DNA of 64,000 nucleotides from Bidens hawaiensis (taxonomy: Eukaryota > Streptophyta > Magnoliopsida > Asterales > Asteraceae). The stretch covers positions 24,936-88,935 of the forward strand of contig JAIQDT010009215.1 of NCBI GenBank assembly GCA_021521415.1, given 5' to 3'. A program made the translations under genes and the position numbers. Below the pieces are notes generated by a model that was not told the origin of the DNA, did not search any database, and saw nothing but the letters and a program-made list of their open reading frames with translations. This document shows, in pieces, positions 56,901-64,000 of this stretch (the stretch's first letter is position 1; the number at the start of each line of letters is the position of its first letter).

Positions 56901-59900
56901 GCGAACCCTCGCCATAGGGCAAAAGGGAAGCGTAAGGAAACGGACTCCCAACCGAGAAGGCATTTTGGAGAAGCCTTCAAACCAAAAAACACAGGTGGAA
57001 GTCCACGGGACTTCTCCAAAACATTCAGACCAAACGTTGCAAATGCGGGAACGTCCAAATTTGCAAGGGACATTGCGGAAGCAATTGCCCCAAAAAGTGC
57101 CAAACAAATGTCCAGCATAGGCACATATGATGGTATATCTGACCCAGATGATCATTTGAACAGATTCATAGCGGGGGCAACCGTCAGTAGTTGGACGGAA
57201 CCTACGTGGTGTTACATGTTCCAAATGACGCTTGTTGGGGCTGCTAGAGCGTGGTTTGATCGTCTACCGGTCAACCACATCTACGACTGGGCAGACTTCC
57301 AACAGAAGTTTAGCCAACACTTCAGCCAGCAAAGAAAGTATACCGAGGAGCAATGGACAATCCTCAAATGCATTCGAGAGGAAGATGAATCTTTGCTAGA
57401 CTTCATCACTCGCTTCAACTCGAAGAAGCTAAGTCTGGGTAACATTAGCGAAGATCTTGTTCGCGCTGCTTTTATTCAAGGCGCGAACGACCCAGAGCTC
57501 TTCCGCACCTTAACAGGTAAAGATGGCATGCCATCCACTTGGGATGCCATCATGACAGCGGCAAAACGCTTTGCGGAAACGGAGAAGCAACTGGGTAGAG
57601 ATCTCCCACAGAGCACAAACCTCTACACCCAGAAAACAAGAGAAGACAACGTCCTTACCGCCCGATTAAACAAAAAGCGGAAGCTAGGCATTTGGCAGTC
57701 AAGGGTAAACTTTGACACCTCATCCGGCTTGCAACATCGGTTAGGCGGAAGGGATAATGTACAGTCAAACCAGAACTCCAGATGGACGCCGCTCACCAAA
57801 AGCGTCACCGAGATATTCGCCACTGAGGAGCTCCCATGGCCAAAGCCTCCAATAATCCGACATCGTCACAATGCCGATCGGAGCAAATACTGTGACTTTC
57901 ACAGGACAAAAGGCCACAACACTGAAGAATGCATAGACGTAAAAGACATGATCGAAGCATTTGTCAGAGATGGGACGCTCGCACACCTCGTGGCGCAATG
58001 AACGCTGAGCAGGCTGATGCGTGTAGAACCCCAGCTGGGGAAAACACGAATAAAAATTCCAGCTTCAATGTGGAGACTACATGCTGCGTAAAGAACGAGA
58101 TCCCGAACAGGCGCGTATCGGCTCGATGGCGCTCCCATCCCAACAACATGGAAGGGAGCTCAATTACACAGTTTGCATGTAAATCAATTCCAAATTTGTA
58201 AAGAAAAGGCCAAGAGCCACTTCTAATGGAAATGATTCTCCTTAGAACATCGACGCTGATGATTTTACATTTATACTTTATGAACAATCAACACTGATGC
58301 CGGTTTTCACCGCATACATAAGTGTGAGTCGTTGCATGGGGAAGGCGGCAAAACCCGCATAAACCCAAAAAACGGCAAACCTTCACACAGGTCAGTTGAA
58401 GGGGAAAAGTTCAGTCATCCCAGTAAATGAAAGTGCCGGTCTATCCGCATGAATCATAAAGAAAACTGAACACTAACCTATTAACAACCGCGCGTCGAAC
58501 GGTTAAATTATTCAACACGGATATGCCGGTTTTCACCGCATAATTACGTGGAAAGTCGTTACGTGGGGAAGGCGGCAAAAACCGCATAAACCCAAAAAAC
58601 GGCAAACCTTCACGCAGGTCAGTTGAAGGGGAAAAGTTCAGTCATCCCAATAAATGAAAGTGCCGGTCTATCCGCATGAATCATAGAGGAAACTGAACAC
58701 TAACCTATTGACAACCGCGCGTCGAACGGTTAACTTATTCAAAACAGAATTTCTAACTAAAGGATGAGGAAAACCTACACGCAGGTCAGATATAGGTAAA
58801 GTTTAGCCATCCTACTAAGTGCAAGTGACGGTCCTACCCGCACAATCACGAAAGAGGAAGCAAAACTTCAACCTATTATCTACCACGTTCAAAGGTACCT
58901 GACGAGGTATGGGCAAAAGATCTGACTAAAGATACGACAGCTTATTGACAACAGTATGGCGAGCAGCATGCTCCTGCACTGTATGTCACTATTAGCCGCT
59001 GCCTACTCACCAACTCCTGTCATACCACGTGCATAGCCGGCAGTTGGTGGAAAAGGAATAGTACACAGTAGGCCTGGTCACTATCAGCCGCTGCCTACCC
59101 ACCAACTACCAGCAGGGCACGTGCGTAGGCCACTGTTGGTGGAACAGGAATACTATTGCAGCCGGCCACACCTCCTTGGAAACCTACCTTCGGTTATAAA
59201 TACCACAAATGGTATGACCATCTGATCATAACATATCTTATCATATTATACCTGATATCTGCTCTAGCAATATCTTAATATACATTTATATTTAAAGAGC
59301 AATCTAGTCTGATTCTCACGCCGGAGGGTGGTCACAAGGAGGAACCCCCCCCCCCTTCTCAGTGACAAGCTCACGGTGTCTGTTTTGCAGGTTATCAGAA
59401 GAACCATCTTTGCCGGGTCTAACCCCTCGTGGGAAACATCTATCTAACTCCCAGGTTACCCGTAATCTGCCCGGGGTCTGGTTAGTGTTTCTTCAGTAGT
59501 CTAAACTCTAAACATAAAACATTTATGACTATGAACTCATATATTATCCTAAAGTAAAAGTATGCAAATCTAATGGTTTTTATTTAGCTTTTCATCATAT
59601 ATTGAGCTGGCAATGGAAGCCAGTCAAGAGAAAAAAAAAAGAACTACATAAAACAATAACCTTTTGTGGACAGTAATCATTGATAGAATCTTGATTATTT
59701 TTTTCATATCTTAAAGATTAAGTACTGTTATTCGTTGTCAATAAACATCTCTTTGAAATGATAACTACCGTTAACTAAATGATATATATGACATTCTATA
59801 ACGAAATATGAATATTATAATATATTTCCAAGGTATGATCTATAAACATTATTCGATTATAGTGTTATCTGTTGTCAATAACCATCTTTTTGAAATCATA

Positions 59901-62900
59901 ACGACTACTAACTAAACGATTTATGTGACGTCCTGTAACGAAAATATGAATATATGTAATATCTTTCGACAAAGACGATATGATCAATTATTTGGATATT
60001 TTAAATGGTTGAAAAATATTTGTATGCAAAATAATAAAGTGGCAAGTTACCTAGCAGTGGTTCCATCATCTGGTATGGACATGAGTCCTTTAATCCCACC
60101 ACAACAGCTGTGTCCAATGACTACAATATTCTCTACCTGAAAGCACAATACCAATATTATTTATTTAAATTCATAGCTATATTAGGGTAAAGGAATAATT
60201 TTAACAGAAAAATTAAATAATCAAAAGTTGAGTAAATGAATATTATTCATCTCCCAATTGCTAGGATGACTAATACCTTTAAGGCTGAGGGGTGTGGGGC
60301 TTCAACGGGGGCGCTAGAGCCCCTCCGCTCGCGCCCCCAGGCGCTAACACCACACCACCAGGGCGCTAGCGGGGGCGCTAACGGAAAAAAAAGAGAGGCG
60401 TGAGCTGGTTGGCGGCTGAAGAGAGAGAGAAACTTGCATTGGGTTTAGAAAAAGAGCCGTTGGGCTCTTAAATATTAAAAAAAAATATTTTCTTAAACTA
60501 TAAATATATACCTTTATAAAATATACTTCATTTCACAATTATACACCTTTCCTCCTAAAATCCTCTCAAAACTAACACAAAAAAAATGTCGTGGTACTCG
60601 TCTGATTCCAACTCCTCCGAAGAGGATGATTTGCTTCTTCATGTAGGGGGAGTTTTGACCGCAACCGTGGTGGATCTCTTGCAAAATCAAGCCCATCAAC
60701 CTCGAGTCCCGAGAGTTAGAGCACCACCTCGTGATCGTGATCGATCGGGTGCTAACGATACTTTGATTAGGCATTATTTTAGCCCTCAACCGGTATACGA
60801 GGAGTCGGATTTTCGAACTCGTTTCCGAATGAGCAGACAATTGTTCATGCGTATAGCCTGTGATTTAGAGGCACGGTATCCCTTTTTTCAACAAAGGGAG
60901 GATGCTAGGGGTCTCCCCGGTTTTACCTCTCTTCAAAAATGCACGGCTGCTATCCGTCAATTAGCGTACGGCATCTCGTCGAACGCTTTGGATGAGTATT
61001 TACAGATGTCGAAAAGGGTTGCACGTGAATCCCTTCATTTTTTCTGCCAAGGTAAAAAACATTAATTTTAGTTTTTATTAAATATTTATTACATTTTTTA
61101 ATATATATTATATGTTTATAGATTATTTTATATACGTAGGAGTCATATCGATTTACTCTCGGAGATATCTGCGTAAACCTACAATGTATGACATCCAATG
61201 CATATATGAGGTGCACGCAGAAAAACATGGTTTTCCTGGGATGCTAGGTAGCATCGATTGTACGCATGTTGGATGGGCTATGTGTCCAACGGCCTGGCGA
61301 GGTCAGTTCCACCGTGGTGATCATGAAGGGCCGACCCTTATACTTGAGGCGGCGGTGTCACAGGATCTTTGGTTTTGGCATGCTTTTTTTGGTGTTGCTG
61401 GGTCAAATAACGACCTTAATGTTATCGATCAGTCACATTTGATCAACGACCTTATCGACGGGGTTGAACCACCTCAATCTTTTGTTGCAAATGGAGAACT
61501 CTTCAAGTACGGGTACTATCTGGTCGATGGTATTTACAACGAATGGGCTTTGTTAGTTCAAGCTTTTACAGATCCAATCGCCGATAAACGGAAGTATTTT
61601 ACGAAGAAGCAAGAGTCTGCTAGAAAAGATATTGAAAGAGCTTTTGGAGTTCTGAAAAAACAATATTATGTGCTGACGAACCCGATACGTTATTGGACTC
61701 GGGAGAGGATAACGGACGTCGTCTACACGTGTCTGATCCTACACAACATGACGTTAGAAGACGAGGGCAAAGCTATCTGCCAAAACTACCAAGGTGACAT
61801 TCCGCCACAACCGTCCACAATCAGTGATCAACAAAGACTTCATAACATAGCAAATATCAAGAGCCGTGAGATACACGGGAATCTTCGACATGAGTTGGTT
61901 GAACATTTGTGGGCGAGGCGACCCGATGATCTTGTATTAGATTAGTGTTATTATTAAGTATTATTGTTTGTTTAATTTTTAGTATGTTTTTTTTTGTAAT
62001 TTGAATTTTAGATATTAATGTGTTTTTTTTATTAATGTGTGTTTTTTTAATAATTTATGAGTTTTTTTAATAATACGTTGTTTGAATATATTTATAAAAA
62101 AATAAAAAAAAAATTTTCACCGGAGCCCCTCCACACCAGGGGCCAGGGCTCCAACGAGGGCTCCAACAACCCCCTTATCCAGTTTCTCTCTCTGCCACAC
62201 GTCATAATATTATTGGTTGGAGCCCTCACTAAAACCCCCCACACCCCTTAGTCTAAGTGGCCCATGAAAAATAAAAAAAAATAAGGAGAAAAGTCATTGG
62301 ATTAGAAAAAGATAAGTAAAGAAGTGGGCCCCACTGATTATTGCAAAGGTAAACCGTTTAAGGCAAGGTAACACATTCTTTTCTCTTTACAAAATATGTG
62401 AAAATGAAAAGATGGAATATGCTAATATGCTATTGCCTTATAAATTTTATTTCATCTATTACATGTATTTACATGTATATAAAAAGTAGAGGTTTTATAA
62501 TATGATTAATTTTTTATTTTTATTTTTATTTTTATTATTTTAAAATGTTATTTTAAAAACTCCAACCTTGTTTTAAAAAGCTTAATTTTTTATAAAGTTA
62601 GGCCCCGTTTGTTTTTTTTAGAGATTTAAGTCTGAATCTGAATACCACATCTGAATGTTAAGAGGTGGTTCAAATGTCTGAAATCTGAATTATTAAGAGG
62701 TGGAGGCTAGAGACGAACCTCTAGTCGTCGGAGATGGAGCCTAGTCTTCGGGTTAGAAGTTAATGGAGGCCGGAGACAAACGTATGTTTTTTTTGGGTTA
62801 AGAGGTTTTCAGACCCACTAAAAGCTTTTACTGGTTCAAATGAATGAATGTCTAGATGCCCCTCCTCTTTGACTAAAAAAATCATGTCTAGATGTCTTAT

Positions 62901-63636
62901 ATTCAAAAATAAAACAGACATGATAATGAGATGTAATGAATTTAGATACCCTTGTACCCATAATTTCATTTTGACTTAAGAGCATCTTCTTAAACTCCAT
63001 GATGAGCATATTCCAAAATATGTGACTCAAAAAGAGTTATGGAAATTGTAAAGTGATAGGTGGGCGGTTGCCACTATTCCACTAGAGAAACTTTTTTTTT
63101 TCTTTCTAAAGATGACACTTAACCCAAACACCACTAAATAGAAATATGGAATAAAGATGGGGGTCTATATTCCATAAGGCAACATGCCTTGCCCTCATAT
63201 TTAACTTTCATCTTTTTTTCTATTTTTTAGTGTTTATCCACATATATACTAATTCAAATATAGGAATCATCATGTTAATAATCTAATAAAAAATAGAAAA
63301 TAATAGGTTTCCTGTAATTAAGTATGAGTACAAATGTTTTTTTAACATATGTTTTCAGTAACGGGTTGATTTACAGTTTATGATCAAAATCAATGTAGAT
63401 AAAACCAGTGTGTAAGTACTAGTGATAATGAGTTTGATAATAATCACCCCATTAATTTTCAAAGAAAATATCTCTCTTTTTTAGAGGTGGTTATTTTTTT
63501 ATTTTTATTAAGTAAAGCCAATCACCCCATTATTTAGATTTAGACAACAAAAATCACTGCTGTAAAAGTTTTTAATATTCACCTTTAAGTGCACTACTGC
63601 ATATTCAATGGCGGCACCTGCTCCAGAGTGTTTAAT
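53972..63636 (-). CDS. Beta-carbonic anhydrase, last four exons (5' end beyond the window)
   Basis: Exons, minus strand: 63636-63583, 60136-60051, 55404-55299, 54133-53972 (stop TAA 53972-53974); all borders GT-AG and in frame, about 136 residues. The enzyme interconverts CO2 and bicarbonate in plastid or cytosol. Visible: [14 protein letters not shown]; the zinc-site signature [16 protein letters not shown] with the His and Cys ligands; [16 protein letters not shown]; and the C-terminal block [20 protein letters not shown] to [14 protein letters not shown]. The first zinc Cys with its Asp/Arg partner would lie upstream, outside the window. Two introns have been enlarged by transposons: 55405-60050 holds a gag-only gypsy element and 60137-63582 a PIF/Harbinger element. 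Splice sites look intact, so the gene is probably still functional. Confidence 0.93.
54192..54655. repeat. GAGCTCG-rich dispersed repeat in carbonic anhydrase intron
   Basis: Begins TAGCTGGTGCAAACGAGC and ends GCTTGTTTGCACCCCTA. Repeated AGCTCGAGCTCGGCTCG words occur at both ends and the centre is AT-rich. It belongs with 23570-24056 and 32487-32880. No convincing target duplication. Confidence 0.6.
55496..55500. other. Target-site duplication GTAGT (left)
   Basis: Repeated exactly at 59496-59500 after the right LTR end. Confidence 0.9.
55501..56475 (+). repeat. 5' LTR of the gag-only element (975 bp)
   Basis: TGAAGAGGTAGG to GTTTCTTCA. A TATA box (TATAAATA) is at 56180-56187, with a CACGTG G-box near 56011 and a CACGTGC near 56104. 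Confidence 0.9.
56180..56187 (+). promoter_or_regulatory. LTR TATA box
   Basis: TATAAATACC in the 5' LTR, about 360 bp before the gag ATG. The counterpart in the 3' LTR is at 59195-59202. Confidence 0.7.
56476..56487 (+). other. Primer-binding site of the gag-only element
   Basis: TTGGCGCCATCC directly after the LTR end; identical to the PBS of the larger gypsy element. Confidence 0.85.
56541..58001 (+). CDS. gag: Gag protein, apparently intact (486 aa)
   Basis: Uninterrupted frame from the ATG at 56541. The N-terminus contains two tandem copies of a short [11 protein letters not shown] unit. A charged/acidic segment (residues about 100-150) follows, then the retrotransposon-Gag capsid domain ([29 protein letters not shown], about 195-330), and a zinc-knuckle-like [14 protein letters not shown] near residues 455-468, close to the end. 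The protein ends at TGA-free [17 protein letters not shown] and a stop at 57999-58001, with no pol following. It should form particles and package the element RNA, while RT and integrase must come from another element (inference). Confidence 0.92.
   Translation: MVKETPVTTTPATGGSTGYTVFTNTTPVTQAGASEVNFTNTTPVTQAGASAVNNRSLGFTDTQLEKRTRLPRQTLDEVKAWAEARQREFQAELDERLRSVQQADEFEEYLDDDSEESDTDANPRHRAKGKRKETDSQPRRHFGEAFKPKNTGGSPRDFSKTFRPNVANAGTSKFARDIAEAIAPKSAKQMSSIGTYDGISDPDDHLNRFIAGATVSSWTEPTWCYMFQMTLVGAARAWFDRLPVNHIYDWADFQQKFSQHFSQQRKYTEEQWTILKCIREEDESLLDFITRFNSKKLSLGNISEDLVRAAFIQGANDPELFRTLTGKDGMPSTWDAIMTAAKRFAETEKQLGRDLPQSTNLYTQKTREDNVLTARLNKKRKLGIWQSRVNFDTSSGLQHRLGGRDNVQSNQNSRWTPLTKSVTEIFATEELPWPKPPIIRHRHNADRSKYCDFHRTKGHNTEECIDVKDMIEAFVRDGTLAHLVAQ
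58299..58894 (+). repeat. 226-bp tandem repeat downstream of gag, about 2.7 copies
   Basis: Units start at 58299 and 58525 (GCCGGTTTTCACCGCATA). A third, diverged partial unit covers about 58740-58894 up to the truncated 3' LTR. Tandem arrays near the 3' end are common in Tat-type gypsy elements. No ORF. Confidence 0.85.
58895..59495 (+). repeat. 3' LTR of the gag-only element, 5'-truncated (601 bp)
   Basis: Homology to the 5' LTR starts at 55880/58895 (GTACCTGACGAGG). The first 379 bp of U3 and any polypurine tract are missing. The C-run near 59346 is longer than in the 5' LTR. Confidence 0.9.
59496..59500. other. Target-site duplication GTAGT (right)
   Basis: Matches 55496-55500. Confidence 0.9.
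59501..60050. other. Carbonic anhydrase intron remainder
   Basis: AT-rich intron DNA. Two diverged direct copies (TTGTCAATAACCATCTTTTTGAAAT type) lie at about 59735-59800 and 59870-59935. No gene. Confidence 0.5.
60283..62253 (+). mobile_element. PIF/Harbinger DNA transposon, apparently intact (1971 bp)
   Basis: Terminal inverted repeats GGCTGAGGGGTGTGGGG (left) and GACTAAGGGGTGTGGGG (right, reverse complement) are flanked by the 3-bp duplication TAA (60280-60282, 62254-62256). This is typical for PIF/Harbinger (TWA). It contains one spliced transposase gene. The accessory Myb/SANT-like gene found in many family members is not present, so it may depend on one in trans. It lies inside a carbonic anhydrase intron. 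Confidence 0.92.
60586..61945 (+). CDS. PIF/Harbinger transposase (HARBI1/Plant_tran type), 2 exons
   Basis: Exons 60586-61051 and 61140-61945 (GT-AG, 88-bp intron, frame kept); 423 residues and no stops. It is a DDE nuclease that cuts and pastes the element. The N-terminal half has the helix-turn-helix-like [16 protein letters not shown] and [17 protein letters not shown]. Catalytic residues by family pattern: D in [12 protein letters not shown] in [12 protein letters not shown] in [12 protein letters not shown]. The C-terminal [13 protein letters not shown] is also typical. A TATAAATATA at about 60498 lies 90 bp before the ATG. The full-length frame with intact ends suggests recent activity. 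Confidence 0.93.
62257..63582. other. Carbonic anhydrase intron remainder
   Basis: AT-rich intron sequence with low-complexity T-runs (62510-62540). A GGCCCCGTTTGTTTTTTTTA segment near 62602, followed by TCTGAAT words, looks like the start of a common plant repeat, but I could not find its partner end. No gene. Confidence 0.45.
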
Positions 63637-64000
63637 CTGCACAAAAAGTATTTTGATAAGTCAACTAAGTAATAACTAATCAGACAATTATTGATCCAAG
63701 ATAACTATTATTCTAAGCAACCACTTGCTTAATAAGTTTAATCATTAGTTTCTATACATAGGAATCCATGAGTTTATAGTGGGGTGTGCTACTATGCATG
63801 GCTCGGTTTGGGTTAGAGCTAAAACTGAACTAGATTGTCGGTTTTTGAAGTTTTAAAAATCTTCTGGTTTCGGTTCAAGTTTTTCGCTTTTACCATTTGA
63901 GCTTGAAAATTTTGAGTCAAACATTTTTTTTGGCCCAAAATAATGAATATCTACCTAAATCATTTTGTTGATTAATAACTAATTGATTATACATTTAGGC
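63637..64000. other. Next carbonic anhydrase intron with start of a repeat
   Basis: From about 63780 a TGGGGTGTGC end is followed by CGGTTT/GGTTCAAG words. It resembles the hAT-like small elements elsewhere in the window and runs off the end. No exon recognised. Confidence 0.45.

Larger units (their letters stand above)
55501..59495 (+). mobile_element. Gag-only gypsy retrotransposon (TR-GAG type), 4.0 kb
   Basis: 5' LTR 55501-56475, PBS, one gag gene, a tandem-repeat region, and a 3' LTR (58895-59495) that lacks its first roughly 379 bp. No protease, RT or integrase is seen. Start TGAAGAGGTA, end TTCTTCA and PBS TTGGCGCCATCC are the same as in the gypsy element at 37740-46423, which suggests it uses the enzymes of that lineage. 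About six substitutions between the LTR copies over 600 bp indicate a fairly recent insertion. It lies in antisense orientation in a carbonic anhydrase intron. Confidence 0.9.

Overview
The window is nuclear DNA of a flowering plant, very probably a eudicot. The genes have many GT-AG introns, the intergenic DNA is AT-rich, and LTR retrotransposons and small DNA transposons fill more than half of it. The style of the Ty1/copia SIRE-like element with long extra ORFs would fit Asteraceae, but that is a weak inference.

Host genes, all on the minus strand: (1) an orphan 3' exon at 705-914; (2) a complete seven-exon RBM25-type splicing factor (RRM, RE/RD-rich region, PWI) at 23267-29888; (3) a complete nine-exon organelle-type RlmN-like radical-SAM RNA methyltransferase at 32122-37135; (4) a two-exon OB-fold nucleic-acid-binding protein at 48851-49872 with a long 5'UTR intron; (5) the last four exons of a beta-carbonic anhydrase, 53972-63636, whose 5' part lies beyond the window.

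Mobile DNA: 1717-22684 is a 21-kb Ty1/copia (SIRE-like) structure bounded by two LTRs in OPPOSITE orientation. Its outer ends are both U3 ends and it is flanked by a perfect 5-bp target duplication (GAGCA). It looks like two cDNAs fused tail to tail and integrated as one unit. 37740-46423 is a Ty3/gypsy (Tat-like) element on the minus strand with near-identical LTRs and TSD ATATC. Nearly all of its pol is deleted, but it keeps a spliced antisense gene with its own TATA box. 55501-59495 is a gag-only gypsy relative (TSD GTAGT) inside a carbonic anhydrase intron. 60283-62253 is an apparently intact PIF/Harbinger transposon (TSD TAA) in the next intron. Two small hAT-like elements have perfect 8-bp TSDs (48029-48462, 52963-53155). 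A 735-bp multi-hairpin foldback sits in the methyltransferase's first intron.

The best candidates for something undescribed are the inverted-LTR composite integration and the passenger genes. Both the copia and the gypsy element carry a non-gag-pol gene behind what looks like its own TATA box, with plant-type introns, one in sense and one in antisense. Exon borders were placed by eye from splice consensus and reading-frame continuity. Family assignments rest on recognised motifs, not on searches.
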